Positions 11,846 through 23,404 of a stretch of 64,000 nt of DNA are shown piece after piece (the stretch's first letter is position 1; every line of letters starts with the position of its first letter). A program made the position numbers and the translations under genes. The stretch is from Trichostrongylus colubriformis (Eukaryota; Nematoda; Chromadorea; Rhabditida; Trichostrongylidae): contig OZ022261.1 in the NCBI GenBank assembly GCA_963978905.1, positions 1,427,992-1,491,991 on the forward strand. The letters are read 5' to 3'. The notes below the pieces were generated by a model. That model was not told where the DNA came from, made no database searches, and saw only the letters and a list, made by a program, of their open reading frames with translations.

Positions 11846-14419
11846 GTGGAGACAGCCCACGCTAATCTGTTGCGGTAGCGCGCGAATCTTGCCAGTACCG
11901 CAAACTATGGATGCGGCCTCAACGAAATCGCTAATATACCACAATTTATTGATTCACTCATCCTAAAACTCTTTGCCACCGAGGGCCCAAGAAGGAATCC
12001 ACACACCTCTGGCCAACGAACATTTCCTCCGTCGCGCAGGATAAGTTGCCTTCCAATGTAAAAAAAAAAAACTAGAAGTGACGTAAAAACAAAGCCATGT
12101 CAGCAATTGTAACTTCACGACACAGAATACCAAGTGGTCAATAACAGGTTCTAACGCGGTTCGAGTACAGGAAATGGTGCCCCTTGCGAAGAATGCAATG
12201 GTATGCCACTCATTCAAGTACCTTTTTGATCCATCCATGTTTTGCTTTTTATCTTGCATTTTTTCATGGTTAAACTAAGCGGCTACAAAGGAACAGTGAC
12301 TACGGACTGTGCAGAATTGCCCGAACCCACGGGCAAGAAGCATGAGAGAGATAAACCAATTTTTTTTCTATCTAGAAGATGCTTTTGGTATTGCTCTAGT
12401 AGTGGTGCACACTCTTAGGAGCTTCTTCTTACCCCTAGAGGCAGGTAAAAATTATCATCCTCTTGAACATACTTGCGGTCCCCACAGTACATAAGCGGCG
12501 AGGGGTCCATCAATGGTAACAAAAGAGGTGCAAATTTTGTGGTAGAACTACTCACATTTCAAATAAGGCGAGGGCACCAAAGGCACCAATCTTGTACACA
12601 TTTTACACAGTTGCTTTGTAAACATTCGCTTATACATCTACACTTTAGAGACTTCTAATCTTCGAGATCGTACGCATTTGTACATATTAACTATCTTATC
12701 CCTCCCTTGATAGGCGTAGGTCCAATCCATGGATCCCGGTTCACAATCCTTTCTACTCAACCCGCACATCCACTGTATTGAGCATTCTGACAGGAAAGAC
12801 GAGATACCGCTTCCTCATCCTAGCAACTCATCACCCTCACAACCAGCACGGCGCCAGAGGGCAAGATCCCGAAGCGAGCTTGGTTCTTGCATTTTTTGAA
12901 TGCCATTATCTTATACATACTGACTTATGAGAACTAGTGGCGTCTGGAGAGAGAAGGTGCGCCATTGCATTGAGTGTAAGGCTGAGGTTATACCGGCCGA
13001 ACGAACACGCAATCACAAACGAAACGAAAAAGAATTAATGCACAATACACAGATGCACCGAACATTCAAAATCTGGCTAGTGCGCGCGCAATTACTGTGG
13101 CGTGCATCGCGGTCTGCAATTTTGCGATAATTCGATCGAGTGGAAGTCATTTATTTGTTGAAGCAGTAAAGCTTTTCGTACTTCGTGCTATACATTGCAT
13201 CATACATAAATGTACTAAGTTTCCGTCACATTGAATTGCTGAACTCGAAATTTAAGTCTCTTCTGAGACGACTTTGATAAATACGGTTGAATGTAAAGAA
13301 AATAAAAATGAAATGAAAACGAATAGAGTGAAGTCTGTGGGAGTAAACTGCAGCTTCAAATTTGAATACAGAATACAGATCACACATGAAAAATAATTCC
13401 TTTGTAAGATACGTTTTGGAGAATGCAATAATAACGCTCTAGTATTTCCACACAGCATTCCTTTAGGATGAGAAGCTTAGCTCCCAAAAATTTTGGGATC
13501 AACTTATTTGTGACTGCTTCGGAATAGATCAGAGACAAGATGACATGCTTACAATAAGCACCTATTCAAAGAGCGAATCAAAAGACGTGACATAACTCTT
13601 CGGAATCTTGAACACACAGCTGATTAGAAGGGGATTGTGTGCTCCAGCGCAAAAACGCGACGTGACAGCGCAGAGGATCGCGTATGAGTTTTGCTGCTTA
13701 GTTTCTCTTTACATTTGTCCTGTGTTGGTAATTTGTTTTCATAAGAAAATATCTATACCGAGACTTACACGGCGATCATACTGGTAACACATGCGCAATG
13801 TCGCAATAAGAACGAATGCGGAAAGATTGTTAAAATCAATCAACTTCTGATGCTGCAGGACGACAAGGTTTACTGATGAGTTCCGTGAAGCATCTCAACA
13901 AAAAAACCACTTTGACTATTTATATGTGAGGGGTTGACCAAAATCAATGCATACTGTACAGAAAGCAATTAACTGGCAGCGAAGATGTAGAGAAAAGTGT
14001 TGGGTGCGCGTCGATACCCGGCGACAACCATTTAGACGGCCGATGACTTAGCTAACGCAGTGATGTCACCAGCGCACGGTTTCTCCACGTAGGCGCGCGC
14101 AACAAAGTTAGCGTTATTATTCGCTGCCCTCATTGTCCAGATTCTGAACAAGAATTTGGGTCGATATGAAGGACAACGTACAGTGCGTATAACGCAGTAG
14201 TGTGTGCTACGTTTTATCTCATCACTTACACCAAACTGATCGTATTAGGCACTGGGACGGCTTCACTCATGCAGCACGTCATATGCATGGAGTCCATTTT
14301 AAGCACCGAAATAAGATGAGCAGATTGTGTATAAAAGGAGGGATGTTCAGCAGTCAATAACAGAGTGACGACGAAATTGACGGCGAAAAACCGGAGAAAT
14401 ATGAACCCGAAAACCCCTT
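11846..14419. other. no supported gene
   Basis: Only short frames and a few homopolymer runs; nothing with paired splice sites and coding-like composition. Confidence 0.5.
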
Positions 14420-14640
14420 TTTCTGTCGCGCTGCTCTGCGTCACTAGCCGGTGAGGTAGATTGCAGACGGGCGAGGGGCTAAATCAGACGGCAGCAAACG
14501 TTCTCTCGCCCTCCGGCCACTCTCCCGGCAGATGAGCGGTAGCACGACTCTGCGCGAAAGTGAAAAGACCCATAGCCGCACTTTTCATAACACGCCTTTT
14601 GCGGTAGAATGCTTGTCTTCAGAAAACATTTATTTCCAAT
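14420..14640 (+). repeat. dispersed repeat, second copy at 28,340-28,520
   Basis: Shared blocks: CTGCGTCACTAGCCGGTGAG versus CTGCATCACTAGACGGTGAG, CGAGGGGCTAAATCAG versus GAGGGGTTTAGTCAG, and CATAACACGCCTTTTGC versus CAATGACGCGTTTTGC. The 103-aa minus-strand open frame overlapping it is not conserved in the second copy. Confidence 0.6.
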
Positions 14641-14747
14641 TCTTACTTTCTCCTTACACCTCACGGTGCCTATAATGCATAGCGAGGTCTGAAATTTTGT
14701 CGCAGTTTCGGAGGAATGTAATAGGCTGAGGAAAAGTTCCGCCGTTG

Positions 14748-15190
14748 TTTTTTTTCTGTATTTCACAGTGTTTCCTTCATATTTCGACAAAGCTTATGTG
14801 TTTTCGATAGAACTTTTTCTGCTCTACACAGCGCTGCTTTTTTTTTTCTTCGATTCCTTCGATCGCCTAATATTTATGGGGCTTGGAAATGATGTAAGCA
14901 GATGGCAAAAATTCGCACTCTCGACACTTCATCTTCCTCGTAGGCCATAGAGTGCAAAAAATTTATGAGCATATGTTTTCGATAGAGCTTTTTCTGCTTT
15001 ACGGAATGGTACTGCCATTTCAGATCACCCAACTTTTTGCTGTTTTTAAGACTCACAAATGCAGCACTCCGCAAAGGTGTGCACTTTCGGTGTCTTCTCT
15101 TCCTCGCCTACCATCGAAATTGAAGAGAATATTCATATATGCATTCAATAGAGTTTTTTTAGCTATAAAAAATGGTGCTACTATTTTTGT
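14748..15190 (+). repeat. four-copy dispersed repeat (TTTTCGATAGAGCTTTTTCT family)
   Basis: Contains sub-repeats of TTTTCGATAGAGCTTTTTCT and CTTCATCTTCCTCGTAGGCC. Related copies: 34,880-35,060 (+), 46,690-46,860 (-), 55,640-56,110 (+). No coding signal. Confidence 0.7.
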
Positions 15191-16439
15191 GCACTGATCA
15201 CTTGGCGAAATGCCAATGGAAAGCACGTCCGAACTACCCGCCTCTTGACGGGTCGTCCACGTCGAGATTCGAGGGTGGGAAGGAGATCCTATTTCTCGGG
15301 TTTTAGGCATTTTCTTCCTATCTTTCTTCACTGTCGTATTAGTAAGCATCTCTTTCATATTCACTACCTTTTTCACACTTCGTGCGAATTTTCCCTACAA
15401 CTGCCTCCAAGATCATCGAGGACGTAGTGAAGAAAACGGAGAACATCCGGACGTCTTCCATTTCTGACCGCAAAAATCGAACTTCCTAGACTTTAAACCG
15501 GAATACCGACTGAAGATACACTACGCGATTAACATACAGTGGCATACTTTTCTGGAGCAAATAGGTCCTTAGATAACGCTCAGACTGCAAGAAAAGTTCC
15601 AAAGTGTTTCTTTAAATGGTCGTAACTTCCTTTGAACTCAACCTCATGAATGCTGCCCAGAGTCTGCGATGTCACAGCTTTCTAATGACTACCTGAACTA
15701 TAAAGAAGTAATTTTGAAGAAAGCCAGTCGAGCAATTTTTTCATCGAAGTGCAGAGATTTTCCCACCAATCTTGGGCAAAAATGATCCACGGACTTCATC
15801 CACATTGTTGGTAATACAAACTCTTATCCGGTCCGTATAGTGGCCCGCCAGCACCACTTTACGTTCTTGTTATCGTCCTTTTCATCCCATAGTTTCTCAA
15901 GTATTCATCCACGCTGGTACCTGTAGCTAGATACCGTCTCACACGGCTGATCGGTGAATTGCTGAGGTTTTCTGTACGTGATGCCGGTGCCAGCGGATCA
16001 TAGAAGGGCTACTGGCGTAACCGGCTTCGGATCGCGCCATGCATGGTCTCCATCGACGGCGCATCAGGTTAAAGGATATATAGAACCGTGGTCCTCTAGG
16101 AATTGTACGCTGTGAACAAGGTATCAAGCATCAACCTTGCACTACAGTAAAAGTCAGAGCGTTTAGTTGCAAAAACTTGACACCTTCTTCACTGTCCACG
16201 ATTCCAAAAGGACCAAGGAATTAGCCCGGCCTTTCACTCTATCTTTTGCGTTGTCCATGCGCTCTTCTCGCTTTAATATTAATTTAACAACTCATCTTAA
16301 AAAATTGTGCCTTACCTGGTTTCCTATTTGTGAGGTGCTGCTTTCTATTCCTTCGAGTTTCAAGTGAAGATGAAATTGCATATCAGTTTTAGATTTGACC
16401 CACTTAGTCAATTCTACCACATCTCCTCTAAACACGTTG

Positions 16440-16640
16440 GACCCTCAGACTGAGAGATTCCGTTGATCACTGCTTACCTCAACGATTACGACCCCTCCCT
16501 TCCAGCGGGCCAAATACGACCCCCTCCCCCGGCGCGGATTACTCGACGGAAACTGGACCCTGGTGGATGCACCGTGCAGCCGCAACAAAGGTGCAGCCTC
16601 AGCAGTTATTTGTGGTTCTACTCGACCCAAGGAAATAAAC
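16440..16640 (+). repeat. deleted copy of the 50.9-51.2 kb palindromic element
   Basis: GGTGCACCGTGTGGTCGCAA at 51.16 kb corresponds to GATGCACCGTGCAGCCGCAA here, followed by GTGCAGCCTCAGCAGTTAT and CCACTAATCTGA. Confidence 0.55.
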
Positions 16641-18280
16641 CACTAATCTGACTATCGCGTAGCGTGCCTTTGAGGCTCTCTGAGGAATCGCTACAAACCA
16701 TGGAAGTCGTGATTTATAGTACACCTACAAGCACGATGTTTTAACACTGGATTCACAAATTTTTTCTGCTCCACAAAATGTGTCTCAATTTTGTTTTAGC
16801 TGCGATTCAGATAGAATTTTGATACCATGTAATAGGGGTCCAGTTGACATTATTCCACATTTTTTTCACAGAAAGTCGAGAAACCGATCGATGATGTTCC
16901 CCCGTCCCTGCTCACTATCTCGTCATGACATTTCACTACTTTTTCAACGGACTGGTTGCGAAGATTTCTCGCCTTGATTCGAAGAAATTGTCGGAAATCA
17001 CCGAGTTTTGAAGGCAAAAATGAATGAAAAAGAGCGACGTGGCTTTTCAAGCAACCATTGGAACTTCAAGAAGATGTCGGGGCTAAGTACGAACATGATT
17101 GATTAATTTTCGGAGTGAAAGACAACGCTTTAAATTGCCGGGTGCGGCTAAGTTCTGTAATAACTAGACCAACAAACTTCGCCACCCTGAGAATCGGTCC
17201 CATTGCGATGAATAAAGAAACAGAGCATGACATTTTTGTAGAGCCGAAAAATCTCTTTCGAATGATATATGGCTTGCTGCATAAACTTGTAATCTCACAA
17301 GAAGTTTTTGTCCGAAAAAAAGCGATTACTTGAGGAATGACCCAGTATTCCGCAGGGCCCTACTTAATCTCTCTAAGAATAGCTCCACAATCAAAATAGA
17401 ACACGGGTAGTGATTTGAAAAGTGATATCTTTCGGTGAATCAGCTGGCTAAGGCATGAATGTAAGGGCCACACTGCTAAATAGTATGCAACAGTAACATG
17501 GGACGTGGCCATGATCACTCGTGCAAGGAGAGAACGCGGTAGGACAGATTATGGCAGACGCTTCAGCGTAACATTTGTTGATGTTCAATGCGTAGCGAAC
17601 GAACGAACTCCTCAGAAAATGGTGGAAATATTGAATAAAGGCATTTACGACATACCATCTTACTCGTCATGACCGTAAATTTTATGCAAATGAAGAGCGA
17701 TTGAAACAGACGGCAACAAAACAACATATACCCGAGCCACAGTTGAATGATACCGAGAAAATGTTTCCAGGTAATGAGTTATACACCCTTCGGAATGATG
17801 CGACCGTTAACGTTTGGGCGGTATTGAGTAAGTCAAAAAATGATGAGGTGGAGCATCAGAGGATGTGAACCCACCGTCGCATACCTGAAAGCAAACATAT
17901 GAACCTCTGGCTTCAATGAAATCTTACAGACCAAGTGTCACGAAATTATGTACCCTAGTCTATGACGTAAGGTACGCTTAGTCGATTCGCTGAAAACATA
18001 GGAAGTGCTGAGTGGCATGTTTTTTAGCTAACATGAAAAACGGATACACCAACGCAAAAGTGCAAGTATGGATACCTACTCCACTTCGAACGACATCTAT
18101 TGCCATGTCTAACTGAATGGTAATGCCGTATGTAAAAGAAAATACTGCATATCTACCTTTTTTATAGAATTTGTATTCACACCACCTCTAAAAACCCTTC
18201 CAGCCCCTGCGGTGGCAAATACAGTTGAATTCAGAGGTCAGCATAGCTGCTGCGATAGCATACATATATTTATCTTACAG
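16641..18280. other. no supported gene
   Basis: Short frames in all phases, no repeat or motif recognised. Confidence 0.5.
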
Positions 18281-18379
18281 ACTGAAAAATTCGAGCGCAA
18301 ACAGCTCTGCATAAAGAGGATGCGGGTGCTGGGGAAGCCTCTTGAGGTGGTGCTCGTACTGACTGTGAGTGAAATGCAG
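18281..18379 (+). CDS. possible orphan exon
   Basis: Exactly 33 open codons between acceptor TTATCTTACAG and donor ATGCAG|GTGAGG, reading TEKFERKQLCIKRMRVLGKP and on to LTVSEMQ. Good splice contexts on both ends, but no partner exon or recognised family. Confidence 0.22.
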
Positions 18380-18977
18380 GTGAGGATGATGCAAGAAAAG
18401 CGTAACGCTCCCATGCTAACGGAAACTGTCGAGGTGGAATTTGTCCAAGGTGTGAAGGGGCTGATGTTGACTGCTACATTTAGAGTGTAAGCCTACATTC
18501 GTTGCATCCTCGCGAAGCAGAAACGTGAAGCCCCGTGCCCAGTCCTCTCACAAAATTTGCAGCAAAATTACCAATGAAAGGTGAGCTGTACCCAAAGTTA
18601 CTAATGAAGGTGAACTGTACCAGTGAGCGAAGCAACCAGATATCCAGTACCTCCTACGAGATATGGAGCACTAATAGATTACAATTCGAGATTAGGGTAA
18701 TGGATAAACTACCTCTTGTGAGTTCCTCGAAAGACTCGTCGGCCAGGAAAGTGAAGACGAGAGAGCGCCCGATGTGGGGCTCATCTGGAAACAAACTGAT
18801 ATAAAATAAGGAATAAAGAAGATGGGTGCTAACGTATTAGGGATTCCATCGAACCAAAATCAGCATTTTGGAGTAGCATAACCTAATAGAACAATTCTGA
18901 ACGCTCGACCTCAGAGCAAAATCCTAACAGAGTGGAAGATTCTCCATGCTACAAGATGTGCTGTGGAGGAAACCTTG

Positions 18978-19240
18978 AAGGAATCGTCCACAGAAAAATG
19001 GGTTTCCTTGTTACCTATGTGTTTAAGTTGTACTCGCCTAATAGGGGACACATGCAAGGTTTCACGCGAAAGAGTATTCGGCTAGGATACAGCTCCCAAA
19101 TTCTCTGTTGGGTGGGTGGGGTCTCCGAGTAAAAGCCCCGTCCCCTCGTTCACCACAGCTGAGGACGGAAAGAGGGACTGCTTACGTAATTTCTGCTTCT
19201 ACTAAGCGTCTCCGATCGCAGCGGGTGACAGGGTGGACGT
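18978..19240 (+). mobile_element. half of a GGAATCGTCCACGG fold-back MITE
   Basis: Begins AAGGAATCGTCCACAGAAAA and follows the left arm of the element at 27,822-28,242 through GGTGGGTGGGGTCTCCG and AAAAGCCCCGTCCC. The right arm is missing or decayed. Confidence 0.65.
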
Positions 19241-21562
19241 TCCCTGTATCCTATGAACAGCATCCCTGTATTCCCTGTATCCTGTGACAGGAAGCGCTGA
19301 ATTTTCCGCACTGTCACGCTCGTAACACAATTCCTCTATTTTCGATTCCTCACGTTGGACACATCCTCACCGTAATTTTTTACAGCTCATCCATTTTCTT
19401 GCCCTTTATCACAGGGGTCCAACTGTTACAGTCAAAGTCAAGCATGAGTTGAGGAGAATCCTCAAGAGGTGTCGTATTTCGGTTGGGAAAAAGGGGAGGG
19501 GTCGTATTATGGAAATTCGTTGTAAAGCTCCGACGACCATCGCTTTTTGATGACACCCGGATTGAAGAGGAGTTGGAAAAGATCGCTAACCATATTTCGT
19601 AAGTTCAATGCTACGATCATCAATGGACGACCTCCTTTCGTAGAGCCACCTTGAGTAAACCGACAAGAAGGATCAAGCGGGTAGTCGCAGTTATCAAAAC
19701 TTTTCGTCACACTAGGCCTGACCCTTTGTAATCAAAGGAATTTTGGTGTTTTGTCAGGCGGTCAGTACTTTCGCCAGACCCTGAAGAATCATTTGGCTTC
19801 ACAGAAATGATGACAGTTGCAAACTTGCACTCCATTCAAAAAGTGAACGCTTCAGCCTATCACAGCAGTGCGAAAGGAAGATCAAGATGTGGAAAGAGTT
19901 CAATGCACACTGAAGAAATCAGGTAAAAACACCAGATTGGCGTTTCCCATGTTCTCTTGAAGGAAACACCACTGCGTGCAAAGTCCGCCGTCGAAGTGAG
20001 GCGTTATGCAGACCTTTCGGCTAAGATCTCTTGACATTTGTAGAAAAACAGTTCAAGCAACCTTCCAACAGAAATGGTCGATCTTAAAAATATTTCTCTG
20101 TCTTTTGTTCAGAAGCCGTCATAAGAAAACTGTACTTCATCACTTAACTATGAGTTGCCGCAAAACTGACTGCCGATCCACGGAATGAAATTCTGATTTT
20201 ACTAACTCGGCGCAAACTCGTTCTTATCAGGAGGGATATAAACCGTGAGGATCAACACACAATTGCCGAGGTAGAGAAATAACCCAATAGGACCAGTACC
20301 AAGTTGCCGAACTTGTGAAGATTACACCCCTAGAATCAGCATACGGTTAATCGTAGGAGCTTAACTAATGCCATTACGACAGAAGCGAGAGTGGCAGGAA
20401 CGGATTAATTACAATCACGCATTTCTGACCAGATCCGCATTATTCTGCAAGGCGCGCAGTAATAAGGTAGGATAGTAAAGCAGAATCTCTATGTTCAGGT
20501 AAGTCAATGCTGCAGTGTTTTTGTGAAGAATGGGGATTGCGCTGTTACGAAGGGTTAACGTCACTGAATATTTGGCAGCTCTTTGTGCATCAGATGTGAA
20601 TCGCGACAATACCCATGTATTCCACACTAGCCTTAGCGTCTGTTGAACACTTCGTTACTTGGGTCCCTATAAGTCACCTTGCTTTCTTTAACAAATTGGT
20701 TTTCCTACTTATTCCGCCAGGATTTTAATGATTTCTGGCTATCAAATCTAGACCAGAAGTTATTCGATGCTAAGGTGGTGGGATACCTTGAACTATACTG
20801 AAATGAAGCAAAACCGTCCACCTAGACGGTCTAGAAAATAAATCCATCACGCCGATTGATGTGTTTCCTTGATGTCTGATATAACAAAAGGGAAACAATC
20901 GCGAAGCCACTCCGAAACGTTTGAGGAAGTTGTAAGTGTTAAGAAAAACAATGAAAGGGACACGAGACATCCTCTACACCAAAAATCTTTAGCGCCACAT
21001 TTAGCGCTGCTTTCTGGTCTGTGGAGTCTCTGTTTGTAGTTAGAGACAAAGGTAGTTTCGACAGACATCGAGCGGTACCCTAAATAGAGCAGTTACAGCT
21101 AAGCTGCATCTGAAAGTGGTCCACTCTGGTTTGAAAGGCGTTCATTCGAATCCAAAAGACCCAAAAATTTTGACCGCAAAGGGAGTGTCGAGCTGGGCAT
21201 ACGAACAACTGAACCAGCTAAACTTTTTGGAGGTGAAAATAACACGCGCGAGCGAGACAATATTGACATAATCACCCCATTTTTACTGCCATGCCTACGG
21301 GACGAAGCCCGTTTTCCGCTTTACGAACACCTTTCAGCAGTGCCCGACATATCCCACCAGGTGAATTTTGTCTCGAACTTTCGAATTCGATGACAAATTG
21401 GTCCTCGCCTTGCCACTAACATGAGCTCTTCAATCGAAAAAAAGCGAATTTCATATGATTAGGATCACTTTCACGCCGCCTCCGACACCGTTCCGTGGGT
21501 AGGCTCAAGACTCCGTCCATGAATCCTCGACGGGTGATTTGGTTCGCTGAGAGGAGGTGGTG
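19241..21562. other. no supported gene
   Basis: A short TTCCCTGTATCC sub-repeat at 19,239-19,281; otherwise only scattered short frames. Confidence 0.5.
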
Positions 21563-21994
21563 ACTTCCCAAGGAACTTTAAAATGAGTCCCGGGGGGATC
21601 GATAGAGCTTCGTACGCTGATTATAACTGTGAAAACCAAAATTGCTACCTGGCATTCTGAAGCGAGTTACGATGGGTCAAAGTTTGCCTGTAACTTGCCT
21701 GTGACATCTCATTGGCGAGGCACTTTGCCATCAGCAAGGCCTTGGATAGCCAGAATTGATCACAGTGGCTTACTGGTAGTGTTCCAGATCTGCGGGGTTG
21801 GGTTCGTGGGTGATTGGGCTTAGCAACGGCCTTGCTGATGGCAGAGTGCCTCGCCAATAAGGTGTCACAGGCAAACTTTGACCCATCGTAACTCGCTTCA
21901 GAATGCCAGGTAGCAATTTTGGTTTTCACAGTTATAATCAGCGTTCAAAGCTCTATCGATCACCCGGGTCTCATTTGAAAGTTCCATGGGAAGT
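21563..21994. mobile_element. 432-bp fold-back element with about 170-bp arms
   Basis: ACTTCCCAAGGAACTTTAAA at the left is mirrored by TTTGAAAGTTCCATGGGAAG at the right. In between, GCTGATTATAACTGTGAAAA...GCGAGTTACGATGGGTCAAA is mirrored almost perfectly. The spacer is about 90 bp with no coding capacity. Family unknown. Confidence 0.85.
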
Positions 21995-23299
21995 AAAATA
22001 CCTTCCCTTGTAAGACGACCAAGGGACTGGTGTGCATTCTAACCCAACAAATTGTAAAAGCATTAAGGACACACGGGGGAATTTTTTTCAAAATGGGATG
22101 GCCCGTATTCAAGGAAAAAATTTTCCTCGTTCAAATGCATTCGATATAACTTCTTCTTTTCAAAATATGGTATAAGTGAAGTTGTATGGAGCGGCAGCCT
22201 CGTAGATTTCTCATCGCAAATCCGTACTAATAAATTACGTTTGAAGGAAGTTACGACAGATTCGAGTGAGGCACTTCGAAATTTTTCCGAATTTATCTCG
22301 ACTGAATTTGCATATAGAAAAAAAACCGGGCGGTCAATAGATCAGACAAAGGGAGTTATTATGAGAAAGTATAAATCCATTATAGAGAAGATACACGCTC
22401 GATTGCGACTGCCGCGTCGCTCACACTAGCGACGTGGCAATTGCAATTGAGCGCCCTATCCGGTTTCTATTCAAAGAAAGTGGTTGGGATAGTTATCACT
22501 CGGGGAATATCAAAAGATCACTGAATACGAACGTCCAGGTGTTTACTGGTATAAAAGTGAAGAAAAACAGAGTAAAACGGTCAAGAACCCGAAAAATAAG
22601 ACCCTCTTCCACCGTTTTCGCCAAAAGGAGGGCTCAGCAGCTCAAGGGGTGGAACCTGTCAAACCAAATGGTAGTCATGGGAGAAGACGGCCCTTATGAA
22701 ACCCAGAGAAGCTTTTTCATAGAAAATTTCGCCATATAGTATAGTGTTCAGACCTTAGCCTCATATAATGACTCTTTTCTGAAGTCGCATTACTCATATC
22801 ACGCCTAGCACTGCCTTGAAGTGTTGCTTCTTTATCCTTCTTTCTTCATCCTTTATCCCTACCGCATTACTTGTACTATTTATCCTTCTCATCAGAAGAT
22901 GAGAACATGAGCCATGGTTGGCGAATCTACCGGGATGAGCATATAATTTTGTTAGGTTCGTTTTTCCATGTTTGGGTAGAGAACCATAGCAATACCGGAA
23001 AATGAAGAGGGGTGTGGGTCGTACGGAGATCGTATTTTTTGAAGATTTTCCTCAACGCTACGTTTGACCCTGCCCGTGTGACAGAATTGTTGTCGGACAA
23101 CGGTAAACTACATGGTCATCAACGTGTTAACAGACTTCGTCACTAAGAATAGTTCCTTAGACAAGAGCAGATTAATGATGGAAAAACTGTTTTTTCATAT
23201 AGAAATAACGTTTTTACAGTGAAAGCACTATGGATGTGTCAAGAGCACAAAAAATAAACAATGAAGCGAATTTTGTTTAGTTACACAAAAGAAAAATAC
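21995..23299. other. no supported gene
   Basis: Two adjacent basic plus-strand frames (22,241-22,429 and 22,434-22,739) lack splice context or a recognisable product. If the zinc-finger exon at 23,300 is spliced onward, its partner should lie here or below; none was found. Confidence 0.45.
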
Positions 23300-23404
23300 C
23301 TGACAAGCATACACTCTCGAAGACACATGACCAAACCAGTGCTGCTGCAAGGAGACTGCATCGTTGAACGACTTATTGCACAGCGTACATGGCAGGCATA
23401 GTTG
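23300..23404 (-). CDS. orphan C2H2 zinc-finger exon, probable alternative 3' exon of sma-9
   Basis: Acceptor CGCTTGTAG immediately after an in-frame stop, donor CAG|GTATTT, exactly 35 codons in phase 0. It encodes QLCLPCTLCNKSFNDAVSLQ then QHWFGHVSSRVYACQ. The finger is Cys-x2-Cys-x12-His-x3-His. Same strand and 3.4 kb beyond exon 25, it would supply the third finger of a C-terminal triplet like that reported for C. elegans SMA-9. Its partner exons were not found: exon 25's possible donor is phase 2, so a linking exon is missing, or exon 24 uses a phase-0 donor. A separate zinc-finger gene is the alternative. Confidence 0.6.

Noticed and set aside
14479..14790. 103-codon minus-strand frame
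   Set aside because: Overlaps a dispersed repeat whose second copy (28,340-28,520) does not keep the frame.
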